A stretch of 64,000 nucleotides of DNA from Budorcas taxicolor (Eukaryota; Chordata; Mammalia; Artiodactyla; Bovidae). This document shows positions 31,742 to 44,439 of the stretch, piece after piece (the stretch's first letter is position 1; each line of letters opens with the position of its first letter). The position numbers and the translations under genes are program-made. The notes beneath the pieces are model-generated. The model saw nothing but the letters and a program-made list of their open reading frames with translations, did no database searches and was not told the DNA's origin. Location: contig NC_068912.1 in assembly GCF_023091745.1 (NCBI RefSeq), positions 106,323,567 to 106,387,566 on the forward strand. The letters run 5' to 3'.

Positions 31742-33279
31742 TTTCTAGGTCCCTGGGTTCACCTCCATTGTGAGTGAATTTGATTTTCCTTTGGCTACTG
31801 TATGAAGCATGGGTGGGTTGTACACATATATTTAGTTTTTTTTGCAGCTGTGGGAAGAACTTTAGAGTTAAATCTGCCATGTTCTATAAGGAAAGAGAAG
31901 TGGCTACTGGCTAAATGGGAAGACATGAGAGAGCACATGTGGGTTGCAGTTTCAGATTTGTGAGGATGCGGTGCTGCTCTGATATTTCAGTGCTGGGGGC
32001 CGGGTGCTGAAACAGGAGTATTTATATGAGGGGTGTAAGTTATTTGGGGTACACAAGAATTTACCTGTGTGCTCTGTATGTACTCTAGTATGGCTTAACC
32101 GAATTGGTTGTGGTTTCTTGTGTAGTTTGTTGGATTCTTTAGATAATTTGAATCAGACCAGGTTCCCTTTTTCAGTTTACCCAGAGCTTCTGAGCTGGAA
32201 CTTCACCACTGCTCCTTCCTCATAGCAGCCAGAGTTCAAGCTCTTACCACTGTGCTGTGAATAATAATTATACCGAAAATGATAACAATACAAAAATATA
32301 TGTCAGGCAGTGTTTTAAAAGTTTGTTGTATCTCATTTAATATGCTCACCGCAGCCTTAGGTGGTAGACACTATTGTTATCTCACCCCTAAAAATTACTT
32401 CTTGAACCCTCATCTCTGCTATTCTGTGTTTTTTTTCTCCGTCTCTTCCTATTTGTTTATCCATTCATCTGCCATCCCATTCTTTTCCGATATACCACTG
32501 TATACATTTTATCAGGCAGAGAAGGAAAAAGAATATTCCTGATGAAGGAACAGCATGAGCAAAGTAAAGGAAGGGTGAAAATGCATGGTATGTTTTCAAG
32601 ATATGACCAGCAGCTATCATTGGCATAGACACTAGAAGGATAGCAGTCAGAGGTGAAACTAAAAATACAGACCCTGAGGCCCTTGAGAGGCATGCCGTGA
32701 GGTTTGGGGTTTTAAATGTGGGAATGATAGTAAATATTTCAGAAGGTAACTCTGAGGCCTGGGTGGAGAATGGGTTAGAGAGGGATAAACAGTTTAGGAT
32801 TCTGTTACATTAGCCTGGGTAAGAGGGGCTGGAGTTGAGTTGTGGCTGGGAAAAGGGGTAATCATTTTGATGTTTTGGAGACAGAATCAATAGGATTTTG
32901 GTTACTGAAGTGGAAGCATTGTAAGGGAAAAAGATGGAGAATAAAGCCTTTTTGTGTTTGGAAAAAAGAAAACACGCTTGTTTAAAAAAATCCAAATAAT
33001 ATACAAAAGTTCCAAGGAAATACCACCATAATCTTAGCGTCCAAAGATAACCATTTTGACATTTTGGTGCACGTCCTTCTAGACCTTTTTTTTGTGTATT
33101 CGAACATGTATGTATATGTGTTTTTTCCAATTTACAAAAATTATACAATACATGTAACAAAATTTATCACCTTAACCATTTTTAACTGTATAATTCTGTG
33201 GTGTTAAATGCATTCATGATGTTGTATAACCACTCTCCATTTCCATAACTCTTTTCATCTTGCAAAACTGAAACTCTGT

Positions 33280-33771
33280 AAACAAGGCCCTGCTGTGTAG
33301 CACAGAGAACTATATTCAGTATCCGATTATGAACCATAATGGAAAAGAATGTAAAAAAAGAATGTGTGTATATGTATAACTGAATCCCTTTGCCGCTGCT
33401 ACTGCTGCTACTAAGTCACTTCAGTTGTGTCCAACTCTGTGCGACCTCATAGACAGCAGCCCACCAGGCTCCCCCGTCTCTGGGATTCTCCAGGCAAGAA
33501 CACTGGAGTGGGTTGCCATTTCCTTCTCCAGTGCATGAAAGTGAAAAGTGAAAGTGAAGTCGCTCAGTCGTGTCCGACCCTCAGCGACCCCATGGCCTGC
33601 AGCCTTCCAGGCTCCACCATCCATGGGATTTTCCAGGCAAGAGTACTGGAGTGGGGTGCCATTGCCTTCTCCCTTAAATTAACGCAAATTGTAAATCAAC
33701 TATACTTCAATAAAAAACAATGATTAAAAAATAAAGAAAATTAGATATTTTTCAAATTAAAAAGAAATCTA
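33280..33771 (+). mobile_element. Ruminant L1 3' end, sense, with target-site duplication
   Basis: CTGTGTAGCACAGAGAACTA, GTATATGTATAACTGAATCC and, after a SINE, TAAATCAACTATACTTCAAT with an A-rich end: the 3' terminus of an artiodactyl L1. AAACTCTGT flanks it at 33271-33279 and 33772-33780. Confidence 0.78.
33388..33672 (-). mobile_element. BOV-A2 SINE, two units, antisense, nested in L1
   Basis: GCCGCTGCTACTGCTGCTAC tail, two BovA units joined by GTGAAAAGTGAAAGTGAAGT, ending GGGGTGCCATTGCCTTCTCC. L1 3' sequence lies on both sides. Confidence 0.9.
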
Positions 33772-34074
33772 AAACTCTGTGCTCATTAAGTAATAACTCC
33801 CTAGTTCTCCTTTCTCCCAGCCTTGGCAACCACCATCCTGTATTCTGTGTCTTGATTTTGACTACTCTTACATAAGTTATATAAGCGGAATCATATGATA
33901 CTTGTCTGTTTTGTGACTTGCTTATTTCACTTAGCCTAACGTCCTCAGGTTCATTCATGTGATTCTTTTTAACATAAGTTGACTCATACATTTCATGCTG
34001 CTCTGTAGCTTGCTGTCGCCCCCCTTAACAATGGGTTACAGTTTTCTTTATGTGTTAATGTATATAACTTGGTA

Positions 34075-34265
34075 TCTGGGGTAATTTACCCTCCCACCCC
34101 CACCCTAGGGGACACTTGACAATCTCTTGGAGACATTTTCAGTTGTAAAAAATGGAAAGGTGGGTTCCTGGCAACATCCTACCATACGTAAAACAGCCCC
34201 TCCCAGCAAGGGTTTACCTGGCCCCAAATGTCAATATAGTGTACTGAGGTTGAGAAACCCTGTTC
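34075..34265 (+). mobile_element. MER20-like hAT DNA transposon
   Basis: TAGGGGACACTTGACAATCT, GGAGACATTTTCAGTTGT, GGCCCCAAATGTCAATATAG and TGAGGTTGAGAAACCCTG match MER20 as I recall it. Confidence 0.72.
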
Positions 34266-34329
34266 TACATTATTGTTAGCTTTTAAATTTTGAAGTAATT
34301 ATAGATTTACACAGGGATGTCAAAGATAG

Positions 34330-35080
34330 TCCATGTCCAACTCTGCGATCCCATGGACTGGAGCACGCCAAGCTTCCCTGTCCTTCACCATCTCCCGGAG
34401 CTTGCTCAAAGTCATGTCCATTGAGTCAGTGATACCATCCAACCTTCTCCTCCTCCGTCATCCCCCTCTCCTCCTGCCTTCAGTCTTTCCCAGCATCAGG
34501 GTCTTTTCTAATGAGTCGGCTCTTCGCATCACGTGGCCAAAGTACTGGAGCTTCAGCTTCAGCTTCAGCATTAGTCCTTCCAGTGAATGTTCAGGCTTGA
34601 TTTCCTTTAGGATTGACTGGTTGAATCTCCTTGCAGTCCAAGGGACTCCCAAGAGTCTTCTTTAACACCACAGTTCAAAAGCATCAATTCTTCAGTGCTC
34701 AGCCTTCTTTATGGTCCGACTCTCACATCCATACATAACTATTGGAAAAACCATACCTTTGACTCTATGGACCTTTGTTGGTAAAGTGATGTCTCTGCTT
34801 TTTAATATGCTGTCTAGGTTGGTCATAGCTTTTCTGCCAAGGAGCAAGCGCCTTTTAATTTCATGGCTGCAGTCACCATCATCTGCAGTGATTTTGGAGC
34901 CCCCTAAAATAAAGTCTGTCACTTTCTGTTGTTTTGCCATCTATTTGCCATGAAGTGATGGGACTGGAGGTCATGATCTTCGTTTTTTGAATGTTGGGTT
35001 TTAAGCCAGCTTTTTAACTCTCTTCTTTTACCTTTGTCAACAGGCTCTTTAGTTCCTCTTTGCTTTCTGCCATAATCCCA
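34330..35080 (-). pseudogene. BovB LINE C-terminal piece, antisense
   Basis: About 750 bases of the BovB C-terminus on the minus strand, with readable parts such as FILGGSKITADDGDCSHEIK and RRLLLGRKAMTNLDSILKSR, broken by frameshifts and stops. The catalytic reverse-transcriptase motifs lie upstream of this piece and are absent. Confidence 0.88.
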
Positions 35081-36109
35081 TACTGAGTTATTTATTTTAT
35101 TGATCAGACTGTTTCAGCTTTGATTATTGGGTGCTCTTTCATGCTGATACTTGCATCCTTTGGCATGTCCCATATTTGTTTGTTTAGCACTTCCTTACTC
35201 TCTGGCAGTGCAAGATGCTTTCATCTTAGTTTGTCCTGTTTCAGTTCTAGAATCGGCCGTTTTTCCGAGGAGCCTTGGTTCCTTTTACTGGTGAATGGCA
35301 GTCAGATACAAAGTACTGGGTGCTAATTGTGCTTGTTGCTACTAGGATATCATTGCTTCTAATCCCTTCAGTGGGAAGAGCTAGGCAACATACGTACATA
35401 CACTTATTCATGCATACCCAAATATCTATGTTTATTTCTGTATCTATGTAGATGTTAAAATAAACTTGAGTTTATACTGATATCTCTGACTCTATTCCAC
35501 CACAGGTTTTATTCTGATCTTTCCTTCTTGTTATTTGTGACTTCTTCCTCAGAGTAATAAACCTGGCTCTCCTTGTCTACAAATATTTCTTTTTTTGTAC
35601 AACCTGTAGAATAGTTTAACTAGTTAATCCTGTGAGAAACAAATTTACCAACTAGAGTATAATGTGTGTATATAATTCATTTTGCCATCTTAGCCATATA
35701 GTATCTAGCCATAACATTGTTTTTCAAAGTTACTTAGGTCAACTCCCCTTCTCCCCCTTCAGTGAGATTATGTCATACATCTGTAATATAATTAGATTCA
35801 TTTATTGCAGACTGCATTCTGTCCTGGTTCCTCAGTCATTCTAGTTAGTATTAAGTTTGCATATGGTAGAGAACATTCATTTTTGTGTACAGTTCTTTGG
35901 ATTTTGCAAATGGAGAGAGTTGGGTGTCTGCCATCAGATATACTGAGCCGCTTTCATCACTAAAAATTGCCTGGGTCCTCTTTGTGGTCATCTTCTCTAC
36001 CTACACTGATTTTTGGCAACCTCTGATCTGTTTTCCATCCCTGTGTTTTGCCTTTTCTAGAAGGTCATATATGTGGAGTCATACAGTACTCAACCTTTGG
36101 GGTCTGACC

Positions 36110-36226
36110 TTTTTTTTTCTGGCCATGCGGTAGCATGTGGGATCTCAGTTTCCCAACTAGGGGTCAAACCCAGGCCCTCTGCAGTGGAAGTGTGCAGTCT
36201 TAACCACTGGACCACCAGGGAAGTCC
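36110..36226 (-). mobile_element. CHR SINE fragment, antisense, in L1
   Basis: TTTCTGGCCATGCGGTAGCA, AGGGGTCAAACCCAGGCCCT and CTGGACCACCAGGGAAGTCC. Confidence 0.82.
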
Positions 36227-36949
36227 ACGGTCTGACTTTTTTCACTTAGCAAAATACATTTAAAATTCCTCCATGTAGTTACATAAGTCTGTTTCTCTTT
36301 ATTGTTGAGTATTATTCCATTGAACATTATGTGTCCTTTCATCTATGAAACACCATCTGAATTTCCAGTTTAAAGAAAGCTATTATAAACATAGGTAATG
36401 ATTTAACTTTACAGGGCTGGTTAACTAAGAAAATAGTTTCCGAAAATAGTTTAGGAAACTACTAAATTGTTTTCCAAAATGACCGTACCATTTTGTATTC
36501 CTACCAGCAGTGAATGAAAATTTTTGTTTCTTTCTTTCGGCATTTGATATTGTTGTTGTTGCTTTTAATTTTAACAATTCCAAGAGGTGTGTGCTGGAAT
36601 CTCATTGTGGTTAATTCAAATTCCCCTAAAGGTTAATGATATTGAACATGTTTTCATATGTTTATTTGCTCTCTCCGTATATCTTTGGTGAAATATCTGT
36701 CTGATCTCTTTTCAGAAGGGGCTGTCTTATTGTTGAAATTTAGGGGGTTTTTAAAAACTGTATTTTGGGTACAAATCCTTTATATAGAATGTTATTTGCA
36801 AATATTTTATTCTAGTCTGTATCTTATTTTTTCATTCTCTTCAGTGTCTTTCACAGAACAAAGTTTTACATCTTCATTAAGTCCAATGTATCTATTTTTT
36901 CTTCTGTGGGTTGTGTCTTTGGTGTCATATCTTAAAAACTCACTGCAGG

Positions 36950-37085
36950 GAGTTCTTGGCAGCCCAGTGGTTAGGGCTCAGTGCTTTCAGTGCCATGGCT
37001 CCAGGTTCAGTCCCTGGTCTGTGAACTAAGATCACATAAGCAGGGGACCCTACCAAAAAGAAAAAAAGCGAGAACAAAAAAACAA
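36950..37085 (+). mobile_element. CHR SINE, sense, in L1
   Basis: GGGAGTTCTTGGCAGCCCAG head, GGTTCAGTCCCTGGTCTGTG and an A-rich end. Confidence 0.78.
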
Positions 37086-37149
37086 GACACTAACTCATTG
37101 CCAAGTCCATAGACATGCTGATTTTTCTCCTGTTCTTTAAAAAAGAAGT

Positions 37150-37195
37150 TTATATATACAACACACACACACATATATATACACACAAACACACG
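37150..37195. repeat. AC/AT simple repeat
   Basis: Short CA and TA dinucleotide runs (ACACACACACACATATATAT) within L1-derived sequence. Confidence 0.85.
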
Positions 37196-37499
37196 TGAGT
37201 TTTATAGCTTTTCATTTTACATTTAGACCTGTGATCTACTTTGAGTGAATTTTTATATAAGGTTGTGAGATACATATGGATGTCCAGTTGAACCAGATCT
37301 GATACTGTTCTTTCTCCGTTGAATTGCCTTTGTCAAAGACCACTTGACTATTTTTGTCAGTCTACTTCTGGGGCCTCTATTCTGTTCCATTGATCTGTTC
37401 GTCTATTCTTTGGCCAGTATCACTTTGTCTTTAGTTACTGTACCTTTATAATAGGTCGTGAGATTAGATAGTGTAAGCTGTACAACTTTCTACATTATT

Positions 37500-38765
37500 G
37501 TTTTTGATCTCTGTAGTATTCCATTTCATAGATGTATCATAATTTACTGAACCATGTTTCTTCTGAAGGACATTTAGTAAGTTTAATTTTGGGGGTTTTT
37601 TTCTTTTACTTAATAAATGATGCTGAGATGAACATCTTTGCACACACATCTCTTCCTATTTGTGTAATTCTCTCTCAGAATAAATTTCTGGAATGGGATT
37701 GCCAGATGAGAGGGTGCACATGTTACTTTCTTGCAGTTTTCTAAGAGCTTTATTAGAGGAGGTACTTAAATTTTTCTTATTGAGGTTAAACTAATGTAAT
37801 ATTAACCATTTTAAAATGAAAAATTCAGGGACTTTCCTGGTGGTCCACTGGTTAAGACACCACACTTTCACTGCAGAGGACACTGGTTTGATCCCAGGTT
37901 GGGGAACTAAGATCCTGCATGCCTTGAGGTACAGCCAAAAAAAAAAAAAGAACAATTTATTGGCACTTGATACATTCACAGTTTACCTCTGTCTAGTTCT
38001 GAAGCATTTCTGTCACCCTGAAAGAAAACCCCATAACCATTAAGCCATTACTTTTGAGTTTCCCTTTCCCCCCAGCACCTGGGAGCCACCAGTCTGCTTT
38101 TAGGAACAGATAGATTTTATCTGTTTTGGATATTTCATATAAATGGGATCATATAACACATGACCTTTTATGTCTGACTTCTTTCACTTACATTGATTGT
38201 AGCATGTGTTGGTGCTTCATTTCCGTTTATGGTTGAATAGATATTCCAGTGTATGGATAGATCACAGTTTATCCATCTATTGACGGACATTAGCACCTTT
38301 AGGCTATTGTGAATAGTGCTGCTGTGAACATAGGTTTACATGTTATTTGAGTATCTGTTTTAAATTATTTTGGGAATATACCTAGCATTGGCGTAGAATT
38401 GCTGGGTTATATGGTAATTCTGTAGCTTTTTGAGGAATTGCCAAACTGCTTTACACAGTGGCTATATCATTTTGCATTCCCACTATCAATGTATGAAGAC
38501 AGCAATTTCTCCATATCTTCTCCAGCACTTACTTACCTTAAAAAAAATTGTAGCCACCCTAGTGGATCTGAAAGTAGTATCTCATTGTGGTTTGGGTTTA
38601 CACTTCCCTAGTGACTGTTGGACATCTTTTCGTGTGTTCATTGGCTATTCATGTATTGTCTTTGGAGAAATGTCTGTTCAGGTTCTTTGCTCATTTTTAA
38701 ATTGGGTCTGTTGTTTTTTGTTTCAGTTGCACACATTACATTTTTTCTCTTGTTGCTTATCAATT
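37500..38765 (-). mobile_element. Further old L1 fragments, antisense
   Basis: GTATTCCATTTCATAGATGT and AATGGGATTGCCAGATGAGA come from one L1 copy. From about 37955 the same region starts again (CACATGACCTTTTATGTCTG, GTGAATAGTGCTGCTGTGAA, CACCCTAGTGGATCTGAAAG), so a second copy follows. A CHR SINE interrupts at 37828-37950. Confidence 0.68.
37828..37950 (+). mobile_element. CHR SINE
   Basis: GGGACTTTCCTGGTGGTCCA head, GGTTTGATCCCAGGTTGGGG B-box, A13 tail. Confidence 0.85.
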
Positions 38766-39721
38766 TTTAAAAATTTTTAATTGGAGGATAATTGCTTTAC
38801 AATATTGTGTTGCCTTTTAACATTTTTGCCGTATACAGTGTGAGTCAGCTGTGAGTATACACACATTGCCGGACTGCTTTCAATAAAGTTTACCTGTGGT
38901 ATGTCTATTTCCCCTTACCCTTGCAATTCTGTGTGTTATCATTGTTGTCAGTCTGGTGGACAACAAATGGATTTTATTTAAATTACATTTTGAGATAAAT
39001 TGTCTTTTCAAGGGTGCCTTGGGCATTTGTATTTTTCTTTTTTGAATTTCCTGTTCAATATCTCTTGTGCTTACTTCTGTATAGCAGTTTTCATTTTTGT
39101 GTTTATAATTGGAAATATTGTTTCAGTTGGTCATTTGTCTTTTGACACTTATGATTTTTTTTTGCATATAAAGGCTTTTAATTTGTATATTCTTGTACAC
39201 TTCTTAGGAGTACAAGTTAACTTTAACATTCTTTTAGAAAGAGTTCATGACTGAAGTTGATAATCCATTGAGCTGTTGGAATTTGCAGATGTGAATAAAA
39301 TATGCTGATTCTCTAGTGTAAATGAAGATACATCCAGGGGTTCCTTGCCTTCACTCTGCATGTTACTCTCCTCTTGGAGTCTCATGTAGATGCAGATTAA
39401 ACGTGGGATCCTGCATTGTCCAGGCTTACTTAGGTCTGCATACCTTTGCTTTGGTTAGCTACTTTCCTTTCTCTCTCTCTTTTTTCCACATCTTGCTGCC
39501 TAGCACAGTACTTGCAACAGTGGTTCTCACCTTCAGCTGTCCTTTGAAATCACCCAGAGAGCATTAAAAAAACACCGATGCATGGGCTTATAGTAGTCAG
39601 TAAATACCTGTTGATTCTGATTACATGATTTGCCTAACTTTTCAGGTGCCAATATTCTCTCCTAACTTACAGTCCTCGTTTTTACTCTCAGGTCTTCATT
39701 TAGCTCATTTATTTCACCCTG

Positions 39722-39931
39722 GTTGTTGTTGTTCAGTTGCTAAGTCGTGTGTGACTCTTTGCGACCCCATGGAATGTAGCCTGCCAGGTTTCCTTGGGAT
39801 TTCCCAGGCAAGAATACTGAAGTGGGTTGCCATTTCCTTCTGCAGGGGATCCTCCCAGACCAGAGATTGAACCCCAGTCTCCTGCATTGTTGGCATGCAG
39901 ATTCTTTACCACTGAGTCATCAGGGAAGCCC
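39722..39931 (-). mobile_element. Bov-tA SINE, antisense
   Basis: TTGTTCAGTTGCTAAGTCGT, AGAGATTGAACCCCAGTCTC and TGAGTCATCAGGGAAGCCC. Confidence 0.88.
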
Positions 39932-40289
39932 ATTTAGCCTGGTAGGCAATTTTATTTACTGGGGAAACTGGGTTTTAGTCCCAGCTTTGTCGCTAACCAC
40001 TGTATATATAACCTTGGAAAGTTCCTACTGCTCTCTAGGCTTTAATTTCCTCTTGGCTGTGTTAGGGAGGGGAAACTGATTGGATCAGATCAGGGATCTG
40101 CAAACTGTTTAAGTCCAGATAGTAAATATTTTACGCTTTGTGGGCCATACAGTATCTATTTGTCACAGTGTCTGAAACCCCTTTCAGCTCTGGTGTTTTG
40201 CAGTTCTTTTCTTTCAAACCCTAGTCAGGGATCTCACCATAAAAAGCCAAGGAAAATATAGATACCAAGTATTTTGTGTACTGCTTACC

Positions 40290-40500
40290 ATCTGTCTGGC
40301 ACAGTTCTAAACACTTTGCATGTATTCACTCTATTTCTCAGAATAACCCAGCAAGGAGTGTAGGTGCTGTTTTTATCCCCATTTTACAGAGGCAAACTTG
40401 AGGCAAAGAGAAATTAGAGACTAAACCTGCCAAATGAAGGCTACCACTGGGTAGTAGAGCCAGGTTTGAACCTGGATTTTCTGGATCCAGTGTGCTATGC
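40290..40500 (-). mobile_element. MIR SINE remnant
   Basis: CAGAATAACCCAGCAAGGAG, CCCATTTTACAGAGGCAAAC and GAGCCAGGTTTGAACCTGGA. Confidence 0.62.
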
Positions 40501-40761
40501 TCCTCTCCCTGCTTTAGACACACACCTCCAAATAATGGAGCACCTCAGCTGTTATTCTCCATCCTAAGAAAAAGTATCAGTGAAGCCAAAAGGAGTGGGC
40601 CAATCTTGAGGCTGTAAAGATGACCACAGAATAGAAGCTTTATCATTAACTCCGTTTTCTTCTCTTAAACCAGCCCTTTTGTTTCTGTCTTAGCATTATG
40701 TTCATATGGCATTGTCCGTGTGTCTATTTCTAGCTTTCTGTCACACTGACTCTTTCTTTCT

Positions 40762-41054
40762 TTGCTTTGGGCTGCGCTGGGTCTTTGTTGCTTCCTCCAG
40801 TTGTGGTGAGCAGGGCTGCTCTCTCTGGTTGCGGTGCGCAGGCTTCTCTTTGGGGCGGCTTCTCTTGTTGCGGAGCACGGGCTCAAGGCGTGCGGTCTTC
40901 AGTGGTTGCGGCACACAGGCTCTAGAACTCGGGCTCGGTAGTCGTGGCAAACGGGCTTAGCTGCTCCACAGCGTGTGGATCATCATCAGGGATCGAACGG
41001 GGGTTCCCTGCATTGCTCGGTGGACTGCAACCGCTGGACTCCCAGGGAGGCCCT
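40762..41054 (-). mobile_element. CHR SINE, antisense, near full length
   Basis: TGGGCTGCGCTGGGTCTTTG, TTGTTGCGGAGCACGGGCTC and ATCAGGGATCGAACGGGGGT. Among the least diverged CHR copies here. Confidence 0.85.
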
Positions 41055-41220
41055 GCCATGTTTCCTCTTGAACACTTTGAAGGGGTTCAGTGTTTGGCAA
41101 CTGTTTTCTCCTCAGCTTCTCAAATTTAGTTTCACCTCAGTAGAAATTCATTACTTCAGGCAAGCAAACAAACTAGGGTCAAATGAGGATAAAAATTCTA
41201 CTTATAAGAGGCAGCAGAGG

Positions 41221-41310
41221 GGACTTCCCTGGCAGTCTGGTGCTTAAGACTGTGCTTCCGCTGCAGTTTGATCTCTGGTTGAGGAACTAAGATCTCACAT
41301 GCCATGTGTC
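41221..41310 (+). mobile_element. CHR SINE fragment
   Basis: GGACTTCCCTGGCAGTCTGG and GAGGAACTAAGATCTCACAT, followed by a C-rich run. Confidence 0.75.
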
Positions 41311-41698
41311 ATCCCCGCCGCCGCCCCCCCTCCCACCCCTGCCAACAGGCAGCAGAAACTGCTTGGATTATAGGCAAAGCACCCTGCTTTAGTCCTATCT
41401 CCCCTGCCATCAGTTATATGGCCAGGGTTGCTCTTTGAGCCTCATTATTCTCAATACAAAAGTTCAGGTGATTAGACTGGTTATGTTATCTCTGAATTTC
41501 CTTATATCCATGCTTCATCAGTGTTTGCAGGTGGGCTTCCAAGCACCCACTGCAAAGGCTCTGCATTGCAAAATTTCTCACATTTCACTTAAAAGTATGT
41601 GCTAATTTTGCATTCTCTGATCTGATTTCTCTGTATTTATTATATGTCAAAATGTTTCAGCTGCTTGTTGCCACCAAGTAAGATTGATTAGACGTATG

Positions 41699-42190
41699 AA
41701 AAAGCAGAGATAGCACTTTGCTGACAAAGGTCTATATAGTCAGAGCTATGGTTTTTCTAGTAGTCATGTATAGATGTGAGAATTAGACCATAAAGAAGGC
41801 TGAGCACCAAAGAATTGGTCCTTTTGAACTATGGTGTTGGAGAAGACTCTTGAGAGTCCCTTGGACTGCAAGGAGATCAAACCAGTCAATCCTGAAGGAA
41901 ATCAAGCCTGAATAATCATTGGAAGGACTGATGCTGAAGCTGAAGCTTCAGTACTTTGGCCATGTGATGCAAAGAGCCGACTCATTGGAAAAGAACCTGA
42001 TGCTGGGAAAGATTAAGGGCAAAAGGAGAAGGGGACAGCAGAGGATGAGATGGTTGAGTGGCATCACTGACTCAATGGACATGAGTTTGAGCAAGCTCTG
42101 GGAGATAGTAAAGGACAGGGAAGCCTGGCCTGCTGCAATCCATGGGGTCTTAAAGAGTCAGACCCGTCTTAGAGACTGAATAACAACAAC
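41699..42190 (+). mobile_element. BovB LINE 3' end, sense
   Basis: From AAAAAGCAGAGATAGCAC through GGTGTTGGAGAAGACTCTTG to GACTGAATAACAACAACAAA. C-terminal coding remnants (SLEKNLMLGKIKGKRRRGQQ) are readable. Confidence 0.88.
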
Positions 42191-42864
42191 AAAGGTTTGC
42201 TGAAAGAATACATCACATACATATTATGTGTGCACTTTTAATTTGATAATCATAGCCTTATGTGATTCTAGTCCCTTTTCCTTTGAAGAGAGAAGATCTC
42301 TATGGGAAAGTAAAAGCCATCACTGGCACTATAAATTTCAAACCACTTCTATTACCAGACTGACTAAACATGTCAAGGTACTGGTTCTCCTGCTTTCTAG
42401 GCATCTTAATCTGTCTGATTCATTCAGCATGTTTGCAGTTGGATCTCTGCTAAACAAAGCTAAAAGAAGTAGTTGCCTGTCGTGATGTTCCTGCAGCTAA
42501 TTCATTGTTTCTGATCTGGTAAAGTGTGAATTATTTTTAAAGTTATCATTTTATTAAGAAAGAACAGTTAGCCAAGAGACTGACCTTTTGTCTACTCTTC
42601 AACATCTCTTCAACTGAATAACCAAATTCAAATTACTTTAATTAAAAAAGAAAATCAGCTTTCTATTGAGTGTCAACATCTTAAAAAACTTTTGTTTTCC
42701 TTTCACCCTCCTGTGCCAAAACTTTTCTTGAAACTTGGGCTATTATAACTCGAAGCGTTGCTAGATGTGAGGAACTTGAGTTTCCAGGAATAAAAACTGA
42801 CTTTGCAAATTCACAAAGCTGATTTGTGTGGAGCAGAGATTAGCAACGTAGTAGGAAAAGAACA

Positions 42865-43010
42865 CTGACTGTGAAGTAAGAAGACATGGATTCACAGTTT
42901 GTCTCTGCCACTAAATAGTTGGGTGACTTTGGGCAGATTGCCTAATGTGTCTACATTTCTATTTCCTCACTGGTGAAATGAGGCAACATAACTTCATAGA
43001 GAATGAAACT
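42865..43010 (+). mobile_element. MIR SINE remnant
   Basis: CACTGACTGTGAAGTAAGAA, GTTGGGTGACTTTGGGCAGA and ATTTCCTCACTGGTGAAATG. Confidence 0.6.
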
Positions 43011-43774
43011 CAGCATAAAATCTAGCACTCTATACCTCCAGCCCAGAGAATCCATTGAGTATATTCCATGTATTAGACATTGTGCTAGATGTTGGAACTA
43101 GAGATAAAATACAGTCTTCCCTCAGAATTTGTAGTTCAGTGGAGGAGATCGAGATACTTCTCATGTACAAGAAGTTCTGTGATAGAGGTAATGTGGGAGC
43201 GTGGAGGACAGGCACAGATTGGGGAGAATTGGGGAGAGATCGCAAAGCAGGCTTTCATCAGAGGTGATGCTAAAGAGTTTGGGGATTCATGAGACCAGAT
43301 TTTCATTTTAGAAAAATCACTGACTACAGTGTGTACTAAATTGGAGGGGTTATACCGTAAAGGAAGGAAGATCAATGAGGAAGTGGATGGAACAGTTCAG
43401 TTGAGAAATCATGAAGCCTTCAATTGATAATGGCAGTGGGCAGTGTAATGGTGGTAAGCTTTGAGATAATTTTAGGAACTCATATGGATAGAAGTTGAGG
43501 GAGAATAGAATTGTGAGAGAGAGAGAGATACTAGGATCATTTAGCTTTTACTTTGATTGGGTGGTTCATTCAGGTATGGGTAGAAAGGTAAGGAGGTCAG
43601 TATTGGACATAGCAGGTTTCAGGCGCCTGCTTGGGGTGGTGATAAAGATGATGATAGCTTTGTATTGCTGCTTCCTATAGGTCAGGCCTATTCCATGTGC
43701 TTTACTGTATCATTTATTTAATTTTTACAGTAATTCTTTGAGGTTAGATTTAAGGTTATCCTTACTTTATAAAT

Positions 43775-44083
43775 GGGGCTTCCCTGATAGCTCAGCTAGT
43801 AAAGAATCTGCTTGCAATGCAGGAGACCCTGGTTCGATCCCTGGGTCGGGAAGATCTGCTGGAGAAGGGATAGGCTACCCACTCCAGTATTCTTGGGCTA
43901 CTCTGGTGGCTCAGATGGTGAAGAATCTGCCTGCAATGCAGGAGGCCCCGGTTTGATCCCAGGGTTGGGGAGATCTCCTGGAGAAGGGAATGACTACCCA
44001 CTCCAGTATTCTGACCTGGAGAATTCCATGGATTGTATAGCCCATCGGGTTGCAAAGAGTTGGACACGATTGAGTGACTTTCA
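43775..44083 (+). mobile_element. Bov-tA SINE with two tRNA-like heads and target-site duplication
   Basis: Two GGCTC...GTTCGATCCC-type heads (at 43778 and 43904) precede one BovA body. CTTACTTTATAAAT (14 bases) flanks it at 43761-43774 and 44084-44097. Confidence 0.92.
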
Positions 44084-44099
44084 CTTACTTTATAAATAA

Positions 44100-44220
44100 G
44101 GAATGTGAGGCACAGAGAGGTTAAATACCTTGCCCAAGGTTACATAGCTAGTAAGTTGTGAAGCCACGATTTAAATCCTGACAGTCAGACTCTAGAGTCC
44201 TTACTGTTAACCACTTCAGT
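44100..44220 (-). mobile_element. MIR SINE remnant
   Basis: GGAATGTGAGGCACAGAGAG, CTTGCCCAAGGTTACATAGC and GCCACGATTTAAATCCTGAC. Confidence 0.65.
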
Positions 44221-44439
44221 ACTGTATTTTATAGCTCTCACTGATGATGGAAATGTCTACGAGGGAGTTAAATGTACATCATGAGAGAGAACTAGATTGT
44301 AGATAGGATTTTGGGAGTTAAAAACACACACAACAAATGGTTACAGAGGCCTTGGGGGTCACGCAGAGAAAGTGTATAGTATAGAAATGGCAGATGGATG
44401 CTGTAAAGACTGCCATTTCTCAGTATTGTTCCCATGACA

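Larger units (their letters stand above)
33120..34030 (-). mobile_element. Old L1 3' region, antisense, split by a younger L1
   Basis: AAATTTATCACCTTAACCAT before the break and CAACCACCATCCTGTATTCT and TTATTTCACTTAGCCTAACG after it are consecutive parts of the complement of old L1 3' sequence. The break at 33279/33772 carries the duplicated AAACTCTGT. Confidence 0.72.
35985..37490 (-). mobile_element. Old L1 (ORF2 3' part), antisense, with CHR insertions
   Basis: Long complement of L1 ORF2/3' sequence: TTGTTGAGTATTATTCCATT, TTGAACATGTTTTCATATGT, CTGTTCCATTGATCTGTTCG. It is interrupted by CHR elements at 36110-36226 and 36950-37085 and by a short AC/AT repeat at 37150-37195. Confidence 0.7.

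Noticed and set aside
43775..44083. tRNA-like sequences with B-box motifs (GGTTCGATCCC) here and in many other SINEs
   Set aside because: They are the tRNA-derived heads of Bov-tA and CHR SINEs, fused to SINE bodies and unable to be ordinary tRNA genes.
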